Shown piece after piece: positions 9,962-20,170 of a stretch of 30,643 nt of DNA. Where the stretch lies: the NCBI GenBank assembly GCA_024811115.1, contig JAKOGH010000771.1:1-30643 (forward strand), read 5' to 3'. The position numbers and the translations under genes were made by a program. The DNA is from Terana coerulea (taxonomy: Eukaryota > Basidiomycota > Agaricomycetes > Polyporales > Phanerochaetaceae). A model generated the notes under the pieces. It made no database searches. It was given only the letters and a program-made list of their open reading frames with translations, and had not been told where the DNA came from. Each line of letters starts with the position of its first letter. Position 1 is the first letter of the stretch.

Positions 9962-10842
9962 TTGTGGTTATTTCTGATCATCTTTTTGAGCCTCGGCCCA
10001 TTAACAAAAGCATACAGTGTGAATTGCTTTGGTCGTCTGTGAAGCAGTCACTCTTTTAGAGCTATTGTGATATTTAAAATTGATTGCAACTTGTTGTTCA
10101 ACTGTGGCAAATGGCAATTATATAAGAATATAGACATTCTAGGCAAAAGCAGCTCTTTTTTAGCAATTGTACAGAGCTTATATATTAGGTTATAAAGGTA
10201 ATATTAAAGAGCTTCAGACTTGTCATTAACAATATCCTTAAAGGTTTGTGCACTTTGAAAACCAGTCTAATAAGGAATCCATTATGCATTTATGTGCCAA
10301 CTAGGCTGAAATAGAGAATAGTAGCTACATTAACTCTAAAAGTGTAATAGTATAAGTATATAGATTAGCTGATTGGCAGAAAAAGGAGGACATAGAACTA
10401 AATTAGCTTTAAGCAATACAATAATAAGAGTCTAAGTAATAAATAAAAGCAATAGCAAAATAAGTGTCATAAGCTCTAGATAATGTCATAAATATGATAC
10501 AAATAACAAGCAAATAAGTAAAAGCTAATAATAAGCTACTGATAAAATATGCAATAGTGAGAAATTAGATAAAAAGAAATATAGTAAATGAGCTAATGAA
10601 AGAATGCAATAAGGCATTGGTAAGGGATAAAAGTCAATTAGGTAGTAAAAAGCCATTAATAATCAGCAGATTAGAATGTTAAAAAGGCAATGGGCTGTTT
10701 AGCAAGCTAATAGATGTAGATTAGCTAAATAAACTATATTTTAAGAATACATTTTCACAAAAAGCGAAAAAGAGCATAATAAACAATTTAGTGTTAAATA
10801 AGAAGCATAAAGCACAGATTAGAAAGAGGGGTTTTCCAGATG

Positions 10843-12217
10843 AGCTCGATGCGCTGAGCGCTATTTCAGCCTTCCGCGCACGTCTCGTTGCACAAGGATT
10901 CACTCAAGTCGAGGGAATCGACTTCTTCTCAGACGATACCTTCGCTCCGGTGGCGAAGATGTCTTCGCAGCGTGCGAACGCAGCTCTGGCCGCTCGACTC
11001 AGTTACTTCTTGGGCCAGAAAGACATCCGATCGGCTTTCCTCTATGGGCGACTGAAGCCCGACGAGATCATCTACATGCGTCAGCCGCCGGCTGTGACCC
11101 TCAAAGGCATCAGGCCTGGTCAAGTCCTTCGTCTCAAGGTTGCGCTCTATGGGTTGAAGCAGGCAGGCCGACGCTGGGCTTTGGTCCTTCAGCGGGATTA
11201 TGGCCGACTCGCGGTCTTACTCGTTCCGAACACGACCACGCCGTATTCTTTCGGCACCTTCCTGGCGGGCATATCGCCATCATCTCTGCCCACGTTGACG
11301 ACCTCACTCTCATTGCTCCAGAGGCAAAGATTCTCCAGCACATGAGCAACAAGATCGACTCGCACGTCCAGGCTGACGCCACTCGAGGATCTTCGCTGGC
11401 TGCTTGGTATGGCCATCACTCGTGACCTTGAGAAGCGTACGATTTCGTTCTCTCAACATGCTTACATCGACCAGATCATCAGTCGGTACGGTTTCGAGGA
11501 CATCAAGCCACTCGCTATCCCGATGGACCCGCATGTGCAGTTGTCCAAGGATGACTGTGCGTCCACCCCGGAGGAGGTTGCCGCCATGCGTCATAAGCCC
11601 TATCGTCAGGCACTTGGCGCGCTCATGTATGCCGCAGTCGCTACTCGACCCGACATCTCGTACGCCGTCTCTCAGCTTGCGCGCTACTCGGAGAACCCGG
11701 GTATGCACCACTGGAACCAGCTCCGTCGCGTCTACGCTGGTACCTCAAGGGCACGCGCGACTTCGCTCTCACTCTTGGAGGTGATAGCAGCGAGCCCTTG
11801 GTTGGCTACTCCGACGCCGACGGTATGAGTACCGAAGGACGTCAGGCCATCTCAGGCTATGCTTTCCTCATCGGCGGTGCCGTTTCCTGGTCGTCGAAAC
11901 GACAGGAAATTGTGGCACAGTCGACTTCTGAGGCCGAGTATGTCGCTCTCGCACATGCTGCGAAGGAGGCACTCTGGCTGCGCAGCTACCTCACTGAGGT
12001 CTGGCTCATGCCCTCCGACGCGACGACGCTCTATTCGGACAACCAAAGCGCCATCGCCCTAGCCAAGGACGACCGCTTCCACTCTCGCACTAAACATATC
12101 GACATTCGTTTTCATTTCATTCGCTACCACATCGACCACAAGAACCTCACCGTCGCCTACTGCCCTACCGACGATATGGTCGCTGATACCCTTACGAAGG
12201 CGCTCTCCCTTCGATGA
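10843..12217 (+). pseudogene. pol: Copia pol, 3' part: reverse transcriptase and RNase H
   Basis: RVT_2 resumes with FRARLVAQGFTQVEGIDF and TFAPVAKM, then QKDIRSAFLYG and VALYGLKQAGRRW. The catalytic Asp pair is in AHVDDLTL (HVDD at 11291-11302, a Tyr-to-His change from the usual YVDD). The thumb/connection has QALGALMYAAVATRPDISYAVSQLARY. RNase H starts at VGYSDADG (11798) and shows STSEAEYVAL, SDNQSAIALA, RTKHIDIRFHFIR and VADTLTKAL, ending at 12217. It therefore has the essential RNase H residues. Frame changes occur near 11210-11250, 11370-11390 and about 11725. The frame begins inside the nested insertion, so no start codon of its own is expected. Confidence 0.9.
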
Positions 12218-12251
12218 AGGCCAAGCACTTCGCTTCTGCCTTAGGCCTCGC

Positions 12252-12268
12252 GAAAGGCTTGAAGGGAG
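12252..12268 (+). other. Polypurine tract of copia element 1
   Basis: GAAAGGCTTGAAGGGAG ends exactly at the 3' LTR. The terminal purine run GAAGGGAG (12261-12268) is the expected plus-strand primer. Confidence 0.75.
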
Positions 12269-12698
12269 TGTCGAAGTTGGAGACTGAGTGCGCATAGACG
12301 CCCTGGCGCATCGGGCGCATCAGCGCCACAAGGTCTATCGATTCCCTAGTACGGACTTGTTTCGTTTACCCCCTGACTCGTTCTCCGTCCCTGTCCCTTA
12401 ATTTCTAGGCTCGCTACGAGCAACCGATCACTCTCTTATATACCCACTCTCTCCGTTCGAGCACTCTCAGAGACTTTCCCATACTCTGAGCGTGCGTAGC
12501 CCTTCGTTCTCACGGACACGTCATGTACTCACATACTGCTGTAGTTCGGACTGACCGTCCGTCTGTTAGGTGAATACATATAGCAGAGACTTTCCCATAC
12601 TCTGAGCTTCGGACTGACCGTCCGTCTGTTAGCCTCACGCGCGTCCGCCTTGCGAGCCGGACCCTTGCGAACTCAGATATCTGCGCATATCTTTGTTA
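12269..12698 (+). repeat. 3' LTR of copia element 1
   Basis: Matches 4503-4930 base for base apart from one extra G and one extra C, both in runs. It is followed directly by the target duplication TTGAC (12699-12703). Confidence 0.95.
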
Positions 12699-12703
12699 TT
12701 GAC

Positions 12704-13121
12704 TATAACTGATGGGTGGCGTAGACAATCTGCGGCCGTCAGTAGAGACGTTTCACCGCCGCTGAGGCAACATTCTAAATATGCTCGCCATGATGCAACA
12801 TGGGCGCAGTGTTATCTGCAATGATGAGGCTATTCCCTCCGCAGAAGTGGCTGTCTGATATCGCAATTCAATGCGGGTGCGCTCTCTGCGCATTTATATG
12901 GCTGGGAGATCGCAGCATTTTTCTCATATCCGGTCTTGTTTTACTGAAGACGCCTGAACTTCCATCACTCAGCCGAAATTACTTTGCGCGTGCAACGCAA
13001 GGACGTGCGAGATGGCGTGGAGTCGCCGTCTTTATGTCAATCAGCCGTGCGGCAGTGACCTACGGGTGCATGAGATGCCTTCACTTCGTTACAACGAAAC
13101 AATCAGAGGACTAGCGGCGAG
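12704..13121. other. Intergenic stretch between copia and DUF6533 gene 1
   Basis: No gene recognised. By collinearity with 24.5-26.0 kb this is the interval between X1 and DUF6533 gene 1. It may hold the promoter region of X1, cut off by the copia insertion. A weak match to about 24690-24750 was seen but is not strong enough to call. Confidence 0.35.
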
Positions 13122-13128
13122 TATATAT
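13122..13128 (+). promoter_or_regulatory. TATA box of DUF6533 gene 1
   Basis: TATATAT in the context CGAGTATATAT, 67 bp before the ATG at 13195. The paralogue has TATATAA at the matching distance. Confidence 0.55.
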
Positions 13129-13194
13129 GCTGAATGTGCTGTGAGTAGTACATGCTCGCCTACCCCTCGGCTCGTCTTCACCATTTTTGATAGC

Positions 13195-14907
13195 ATGTCT
13201 CTTGAAGTAAATACAGCATCTGTGCAAGAAATTGTCGAGTTGTACGTCCTACCCCAGCTACCTTGCTCGGTGTAGACTCTTGCAGATTTACAATTATACA
13301 CAAGTCAATCGGGCAACTATGTCGCGTATGCCGCTACCAGTAGGTGCTGTAAGCCCATTTGCTTGTGTTTTTGATCACTCACCATAGATGTGCCATCTTT
13401 CTGATCAGCCGTGCTAGTGTACGAATATGTCGTCACATTTGGGCAAGAAGTCGATGTTGTATGGAGACGACGTCTTACGGCAACATCCTTCCTTTTACTC
13501 AGCACACGCTGGGTGATGGTACTCAACCAGGTTATTACAATCACGCCGATATCACGGGAGGTATGTATACCTGTTTTGCATGGAAATTATCATCCCACTC
13601 ACTATCAAATCATAGAAGTGCTGTGCGTTGTATGGCTGAGAGGACGTCGGCTGACAAAACCTTCCGCAGCTGCAAGCCTATAATTCTTGTCCTGCAAGCT
13701 CTTGATTACCTCGAAGAAGTTCAGTGGGCCCGTAAGCTCTCATACGTACTCGTCTTAGCAATTGCACGGCTAATATTGATTCAGTGTTCTCTGCGCTTCG
13801 AGTAACTGCTTTGTGGAGTTCATGGAAATATCACAAAGCTATCTTCGCTATCATCATTTTCCTTGGACTCATACCCCTCGGCGCAAACTTGGTACGAATT
13901 TCTGATAAACCTCTGATGCAGCAGCTAAAATACCCACTCTGATATCAGTTTGGCCTCTCTCACTTCGTCTACACATATATCGGCCCTCCGTATAATTTAT
14001 GTAGCGCCACATATAGCGTCCCGAGCAACTTAAACAACGAGCAAGTGTGCTACCGAGCCGTCCTTGTGTTATGTGCTGATTGATACTTTTAGGTGTATGT
14101 GCAGCTATCGCTAGACCGTGTTTGGCCATCTTACTTGCTCACAAACGCAGTGGTCTGGCTCGCAAGAGGGTCATTAATTTCTGCTGATATTGCAGTTCTC
14201 ATTCTAACGTGGATGAAGACGTTCACGCATTGGCGCGAGGCAAGACGCATGAAGTTGGCAACATCGGTAACATCGTGTCTACTTCGTGATGGTGAGAGGT
14301 CTCAGTACTAGCACCTAACGTGTCACTAACAGTCACTACAGGTACTTGGTATTTTGTGTACGCAGCACGACAGCACGCTTGGGTAATACCATTACATATC
14401 ACTGTTACTCCCTCTTGTACAGTGCCCTACTCGGGGTGAATATCGCACAAATCACAACATCCCACATGCCCACAACATTTGTACGTGACTAATTTGTGCC
14501 ACAGCTCCACTAATAGCACTGTGCGAGGTTAGTTAGGAGAAATAGCGCAAACGCTTACCACTGCACTTGTAAGAAAGCTCAGAATTTCATGTAGTCCCTC
14601 ATACTCAAGCACAGCCGCGACAATAGCCTCCCATTCTTGCGAGCAGGCTTATGCTCAACCTTCGCCAGCTCAGTAGTACTGCTGGAGGGTCGCAAACCCG
14701 TTCAGACGCGCAACACTTTCGAGATTCTCGATGCCGAATTTTAGGGTTCCCTCGGATATGACTGGGAATATTGGCGAGCCACTTGACCATGGACAAGCCG
14801 ATAGATCTGCGGGTGTAGGCGAAGGGAGTGAAGTCGCGGCTCTCGAGAAGCAATCAGCAGTTGATATGAGACCGGTCGCGGGGCCTTCGTCCTTGGTGCA
14901 ACCGTAA
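13195..14907 (+). CDS. DUF6533-domain seven-helix membrane protein 1
   Basis: A multi-exon gene of the basidiomycete DUF6533 family: integral membrane proteins with seven predicted helices and no established function. The N-terminal exons can be placed exactly at 13195-13241, 13305-13339, 13409-13560, 13677-13731 and 13785-13891, with GT-AG introns and the same phases as the paralogue at 26072. Exon 3 carries the family signature VYEYVVTFGQEVDVVWRRR, then the helix FLLLSTRWVMV. Later helices read AIFAIIIFLGLIPLGAN and LISADIAVLILTWMKTF, with CLLRDG before the intron at 14292-14341. The soluble tail has RLMLNLRQL and ends AGPSSLVQP at 14907. One T is missing in the run at 14717-14719 relative to the paralogue, which shifts the frame in the tail. 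Exons between about 13949 and 14160 are approximate. The start was chosen by homology and TATA spacing. Confidence 0.75.
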
Positions 14908-15145
14908 CGTGAGTGGGCGTATTTGCTCCAGTCATACGGAAAGCTCACTGGAGAATAGATATATTTCTTACGCGTCGTGCCTACTTGACGAGACCCACTG
15001 CGTTTCAACGAAATGTAGCTTATCTCCGCAAGTCACTGTAGAGTCTAGCCTATGTATCCCGCACCTTATCAATGCTTTTGACAGCACGAACATTTACGCC
15101 CGCAGCGCTCGTGAAGCATGGTCCAGCGAGTGAGGTGTCCCAATG

Positions 15146-15480
15146 TCATCGACACTGTCTAGGACAAGCACTGTATCGAGTAAGATACGCCGGAAAGCCT
15201 ATAACGCGGAGTTCTGGACACATATATCGGCCGGGGTTCCTGCAAGCAACATATATCTCGTGCTGTATGGAGTCGAAGATTTTTCCAGATATTATATGCT
15301 TCGCCGCTACCGGTCTCAAGACACCGTCAGACATACGAGGGGGCTGGACGCTGGATAAGATCTTACGATACATCTCGCAAGAAGCCTCGTTTGGCCCTTA
15401 CGCCCAACACCCAAGCGATCGCTCTAGACGATTTGATCATGTCCACCCTGACTTGCCTCCGAACGCCGCGCGCGTGTGAA
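15146..15480 (-). pseudogene. Cytochrome P450 remnant
   Basis: Read on the minus strand, EMYRKIL (from 15376) fits the K-helix ExxR motif. It is followed by QPPRMSDGVLRPVA, like the QPPxPxGVPRxxA stretch after ExxR in fungal P450s. Then comes IYVACRNPGRYMCPEL, like the NxWAxxRDPxxYxDPExF region, and finally RYSACPR, which resembles a damaged haem-binding RRxCPG. Just upstream, in another frame, DQIV-stop-SDRL resembles the DxIVGxDRLP preceding ExxR. No I-helix AGxDT or membrane anchor was found, and there are stops and frame changes. A P450 normally needs about 500 residues, so this is a relic. Family membership rests on motif order, not on a search. Confidence 0.45.
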
Positions 15481-16483
15481 GCAAAGGGACCATGCTTCGC
15501 CACAGGCAACCCGCCATGCTCCTCGACAGGTTTGCAGCATTGGCGCCGGGAGTGGCATGCACTGAGGGCGTTGGTAAGGGCGGGTCCGGGGCAACTTGGC
15601 TTTCACGGAAGCTGTCATATATTGGACACCTTCTTCGTGAGCCATATTCCCCTTCGCGGAGGTGGAGACAGTACTGTGCGTCAGAATGACCGGAGACAAC
15701 CTGGAAGGTATAGTGTGGTCTTGGGTTCGTCTCGACATATAAACCTGAGTCCGCTACGACCCCAATCCTGAAGAGTTCGATGTCGGTTTAACGTGCGTGG
15801 TAGACACCTATTAATATTAAAGACGCTTTTATGGCGTACTATGAAGTGAAAGTGCTAACATACCTCGAACCAGTGTGGTAGTGGATTCAAGCGCGGACGT
15901 AAAAACGCTGATAATTCGAATATTCTGCATTAGGAAGGCGGAAGCGTTGACGCTCGGGACGGGGACGCCTCGCCCACGTCTATCCGCATTCGGAACGCAA
16001 CTTTCACCTCGCGAACCACTTGCTCGGCAGTTCGGTCAGCCAGGAGGGGTAGTGCACGTCTCGTATTCATCTCACTTGCATCATTCGCATACTCTCTCTC
16101 TCTCACTTCCTCTCCTCTTTCATGTACCATCGCAGATGACAAAGGGACCGACGGCCGTGATCGTGGGAAGACGGGACGTAAGGGCCTATGCCAGGACAGT
16201 GACCGTGCTCGCGCTCCGAGGGCAGCGGTTCGCGCACGTAAATAAGCCGCGTCACTGTCTCTGCGCTAGCTCTGAGCCATCGCCCGTCCGAACATGACAT
16301 AGCTGGACGAACCGGAGTGTCTATCCCCGGCGCCAACAGTTTCGCAACATGCCGCATCCAGAACCAGGTTTCATTCCGCTTTCGGACCTCTTCGCACCAG
16401 TATGTTCTTCTTTCTCAGCTCTGTTATGTTTCCGAAGCGAACTCCCAACCGAGAGAACGGTAGCGGGAGATTTCTGTGTACCA
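15481..16483. other. No recognisable gene
   Basis: It may include further eroded P450 sequence on the minus strand near 15480-15700, but nothing convincing. A TC-rich tract (about 16075-16125) lies in the middle. Open frames on both strands here lack recognisable motifs. Confidence 0.35.
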
Positions 16484-16491
16484 TATATAAA
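16484..16491 (+). promoter_or_regulatory. TATA box upstream of the F-box remnant
   Basis: TATATAAA followed by a GC-rich stretch and C/T-rich sequence, a good fungal core promoter. The nearest plus-strand coding signal is the F-box-like segment from about 16834, so it was probably that gene's promoter. The roughly 340-bp gap could include a leader intron. Confidence 0.45.
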
Positions 16492-16833
16492 GGGCGTCCT
16501 CCCGCCTTCAATGGAGCCATCTTTCCCCCTCGAGAGCTCACACCGCCCCCGCTGCATACGCGTTCGTTATAGTTATCAGTATTCGCTCCGACACCGAGTC
16601 CGAGTAAGTAGTTTTGCGTCCGTCTCTCGTAGCTGATTAGTATCTCGCTAGGTCGTCGGCGCTCGAGGCTTCCACCAGGTGGTGTTCCGCTTTGGTGTAT
16701 TTCGTTCGGTAGGTCACGTCGTCGTCGTCTCAGCTGATTACTCGGTTTCAGATATATTCGTGGCCAATCCTATCGTACACTAAAGCCACGCTCGCGATCA
16801 CCTCGTTTATTAGACCGTTAGGCTAAACCAGGC

Positions 16834-17300
16834 TTGCTCATACTCCAGATCGCCACCTTTCTGCGTCAAAGCGAGCGAAGAGACATGTGCGTCTGGAAAT
16901 TAAGCACCCATGGAGTGGAAGACAGCATTCTCAGCCACCTACATGACGACTGTGCGATGCTCACTGCGTTCGCTCTCGTTTGCCGCCTCAGAACACTGCT
17001 TCTGGCTCGACCTCCGCTTAATTTGCTCGTCGTCCGCACCGGAGAAGCTGAACCAGATGTCTAAGGCGTTTTTGGACTCTGCGCAACGCGTTCTACACGT
17101 TTTCTCATAAGAGAAGAACGAAAGTTGCCAGTGGTGCGACCTACACCTCCTCGCTGATGACCTCACATACTCCTCCGTGCTTTAATCGCTCACTCTCGGC
17201 GGTCTCTAACTCTCCAATGGCATCTTTCCAATTCGTGCGCCGACTGTCCGTTAGCACCTGCACATTCAACAACTTCGCGAACGTGCAGTAACTCTACGAC
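16834..17300 (+). pseudogene. Broken F-box-like protein gene
   Basis: The segment DSILSHLHDDCAMLTAFALVCR (about 16919-16985) fits the core of basidiomycete F-box domains, which bind Skp1 in SCF ubiquitin ligases. In those proteins the pattern is I-I-x-HLHDD, then L-x-ACALVCR-x-W. After CR the frame changes, with the tail of the domain continuing in another frame around 16985-17110. The next conserved-looking piece is FQFVRRLSVSTCTFNNFANVQ (to about 17290), like the leucine-rich start of the C-terminal half. Stops interrupt each frame, so this is a remnant. No start codon in good context was found. Sequence to about 18000 may be more of the same gene. Confidence 0.45.
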
Positions 17301-19199
17301 ATGTTCCTCGCGCTGACGCGCTTCCAGTCCGACGATGCATGGTGCGGCCCCTGGGCTCTCAACAAATCTAGCAAGTCCTCAGTGGGGGCTCTAGCGGCGA
17401 TCTCGCAAAACGCCCACCCGCGTGTTCTTTCGGCCTGCGGGGTTAGACCTTGAAGGCAGCCTTTCGAACGGCGAAGTCATACAAGGTTCACCCTCGACAC
17501 GTTACCTCATCCTCTCATCGACGCCCTTGGCATGCGTCCGAAGGAGCTTCTCGTTTTTGTGGGTTTTGTCATTACGGCATCTCGAGGTCGGTTCACCAGG
17601 CATATCTACTACACGTACCTGAGGTGAGCATGAACCATCTCACTGAGTCACAACATCTCCTCCCCACTCCTCTTTGCAGACTTCAATGTCACGAGACATA
17701 CAGGATTGCCCCAGCCAGGTCTCGAAGTATCTACCACTATCGCCCTACGGTCTCTCTCGCTCGTGGCGCTCATGGACCGCGATACTCCCTTCATCACTCT
17801 CTAGCGTTCCCGTTTCTTGTGCAAGTCGCCTCGCCCTCCTTGAAGAAGTACGCTTGGTGGCACACCAGATTCTCAACCCAGGGCGCGACGGAGTTGCCAC
17901 AATAATGGATGTAAATTACTCAGCTGGGGCACACTCACGCATCTGCTGGTGCAAGAGCCGTCCAAGATAAACCGGAAGATAACATTCACCGGTGGGCGCA
18001 CGGTAGACCACAAGCATATCCTTACGGGGCACTTGTCTCTCCGCGTCTGGGACTGTAGAAGGTTGTACTCCGCCGTTTCAGCCTGCTGGCTCGAACCGGC
18101 GTGCAGATTTCATTCAAGTGTATAGATGACTACTGCGTCGTGCTCGGCATCGGCAGAATATAAATCTTCCTACCCTGACCGTCCGAGTTGTGCTCGGCGC
18201 CAAGCGTTCTCAAACCTGGTTGTCCTTTCCTCCTCGATCTACGTCCACAGGATAGCCATCTCTCCGCCGCGCTTGAATACGTTGGGCGACAATTCCGCTC
18301 GTGTCCGCTTCCCGTCAAACCGGGATATCACATCTGCGAAGAACGATCTTAGCCTGCTCGAATGCACGAAGAAGGCGACAAGTCCTCAGCGCCACAACAA
18401 ATGCATTGCGGCCCTATTTGTTATGACGCGTGGGCGGATGCGGATGGACAACCAGGCAATGCAGCACGTGGGATCTGAGCAACAGTGATGTATACTTGGA
18501 AGACGATCCAGGCGCATTCCAGCCACCTCCACCTACGCCGACCGCATGTCAGGCTCAGTTCTCGTCGTAGAAGTGAACGAAACCATTTCCGACCCGCGTT
18601 CCGAGCCGCTAGACTATGGCTTCGGAGGGTACAGTGAGCTGGAACTATCGCGTCGCCACGGTGGAGAAGATAGGGCAGGCGTGGGTGATTGAGGTGGCTG
18701 GAAAGGTGAAAGCGAAGAGGATCACGAAGACGAGGAGATGCGGATTAGGTACATACTGTCTTTCGCTGTCCTTTTCTGCCACATCATCATACTACGATCT
18801 TCAGCGACTCTTGTGCGGAGGTCACCTGTGGGGCGTCTTCTCTCCAAGCCGAGCGGTACAGCTGTCAGCAACCAGCCTGGTCTCGTGACTTGCTTCTGGT
18901 GAAGCATCCGTTGGGGCACTCGCCTCTTACTGTCGTCTTCTACTGGCACAGCACGCAGCATTATAGTCGAGTTCAAGACATTGGGGGAACTTTGGTAGGG
19001 TTCTGATTCGTGAGGGTGAGTCAACTGTGTCAATTTTGCAATTCCGTCGCATTGATTATCGTCACGTTATGAGCGGCGGCCACAAATTCCGATAAATGCA
19101 TTGACATACGCCGCACTTAGGTCAGAGTTATTGTGTAAGGAGTCATACGATGAGCTGCAGCGCTGCAAGTCGTTGTCAGGCGCGTATGGCTCGCCAGCA
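17301..19199. other. No recognisable gene
   Basis: Several plus-strand frames (17450-17970, 18126-18488 and 18616-18888) are open, but I recognise no domain in them. The first may be eroded F-box C-terminal sequence. A phrase near 17950-17975 (GAGCCGTCCAAGATAAACCGG) recurs in similar form at about 29330-29352. Confidence 0.35.
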
Positions 19200-19206
19200 T
19201 ATTTAA
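19200..19206 (+). promoter_or_regulatory. TATA box of GST gene 1
   Basis: TATTTAA, 74 bp upstream of the ATG at 19280. The distance suits a fungal core promoter. No equally good box was seen before GST gene 2. Confidence 0.45.
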
Positions 19207-19279
19207 GGTCAGGCCATTTGTCTTCGACAGAACACCAGAGAGCCACGTCGACAGCTTATCCCTTCTCCAGAATTACAAC

Positions 19280-20170
19280 ATGTCCCACGGCAAGCAATTC
19301 ACCTTCTTCACCAACAAGGGTGTCTCGCCCGAACGGATGGTGAGTGCCATCCCATCGTGCGTGCATCAGAAATGACTGAAGGCACGGCTCTGTAGGAAAG
19401 TCGCTCTCGTTCTTGAAGAGCTCGGCTTGACTTACGAGCCCATCTGGCTCGACTTTGCCAAGAGGGAACACAAGAGCCCCGAGTTCACTAAGTATAACCC
19501 AAACGGCCGCATCCCTGCTATAATTGACCATCGCAACAACGACTTCACGCTGTGGTATGATAATTAGGAGTACTTGTCACTGCTCAAATACTCATATTTT
19601 GGTCAACAGGGAGTCGGATGCTATCCTCATATACCTCGCGGACAAGTACGATCCTGAGCACAAGATCTCCGCGGCCAGCCCCCGAGGAGAAGTACAAGCA
19701 GCTCCAGTGGCTGTTTTTCCAAGCTTCCGGACAAGGCGCATACTTCGGCCAGGGTGGGTGGTTCAAATACCTCCACCCCGAGAAGATCCCCAGTGCTATT
19801 GAACGGTATCGGAAGGAGACCATCCGTGTCTTCGGTGTCCTGGAGAGCGTCCTATCGTCGCAGGACTACATCCTGGGTAGTAAGTTGACCATCGTCGACT
19901 TTGCGTTCGTGCAGTACGTTATCCCATGGTGCTCCTGTAATACGGATCTAATATTGTCGCGCGCAGCTACAACGACATTGCAGTCACCCGCACACTGGAT
20001 AACTTCGATTTTGCCAAAGAGTTTCCGGCTACTGCGGCGTACGTTAGTTTCTTCATATGTGCGTGAGTGTATACTGACCTTTGCAATACAGATGGCACAG
20101 ACGCTTGGTAGGACGGCCTACTTTTCAGAAGCTGCTCGCACTGAAGGATCCCTCGGCTAAACACGACTAA
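19280..20170 (+). CDS. Ure2p-like glutathione S-transferase, paralogue 1 (frameshifted as read)
   Basis: Transfers glutathione to electrophiles in the cytosol; the Ure2p-like class is expanded in wood-decay basidiomycetes. Five exons: 19280-19339, 19396-19554, 19610-19913, 19967-20038 and 20092-20170, with introns of 53-56 bp at the same places as the paralogue. The thioredoxin-fold N-terminus has MSHGKQFT, KVALVLEELGL and NPNGRIPAI with the cis-proline. It is followed by WESDAILIYL, where the second-last GSH-site position is Asp instead of the usual Gly/Ser. The helical C-terminal domain includes SQDYILGSKLTIVDFAF. Two one-base gains break the frame: a C in CCC at 19328-19330, and a C in the run of five at 19679-19683. 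With both discounted the exons total 672 bp (223 aa). The start is set by alignment with paralogue 2. Confidence 0.85.

Larger units (their letters stand above)
8364..10842. mobile_element. Unclassified 2.48-kb insertion nested in the copia RT
   Basis: It separates GSRWVYKQ from AFRARLVAQGFTQ, which are adjacent in copia reverse transcriptases. The ends form an imperfect inverted repeat: CATCTGAAAAAACCCCCTT at the left, and the reverse complement of CATCTGGAAAACCCCTCTT at the right, 18 of the first 22 bases matching. A further end-like copy lies inside at 8620. The target duplication is ambiguous: AG outside the repeats, or GA/TGA if the element is taken as 8371-10840. Joining the flanks without a duplicate restores the RT frame. 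No transposase or long ORF is present. The arms are AT-rich and nearly free of CpG, while the core (8830-9550) is extremely CpG-rich. A tRNA-like segment is at 9887-9961. Class is unknown; a non-autonomous TIR element is my best guess. Confidence 0.7.
4503..12698 (+). mobile_element. Ty1/copia LTR retrotransposon, full length, with a nested insertion
   Basis: The ends are two LTRs (428 and 430 bp) flanked by a perfect 5-bp duplication TTGAC (4498-4502 and 12699-12703). The internal order is primer-binding region, gag with a CCHC zinc knuckle, aspartic protease (DSGATNHM), integrase with HHCC and DDE, reverse transcriptase, RNase H, then a polypurine tract. Integrase before reverse transcriptase defines copia (Pseudoviridae-type) rather than gypsy. 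Without the 2.48-kb insertion at 8364-10842 the element would be about 5.7 kb, usual for the family. The LTRs show no substitutions that I found, only two one-base indels in G and C runs, so insertion was recent. Several frameshifts in gag and pol make this copy non-autonomous if the sequence is correct. Confidence 0.95.

Noticed and set aside
8364..10842. Helitron interpretation of the nested insertion
   Set aside because: The ends start TC after an A, but there is no CTRR end with a nearby hairpin, both ends are inverted copies of each other, and joining A to T would break the RT frame.
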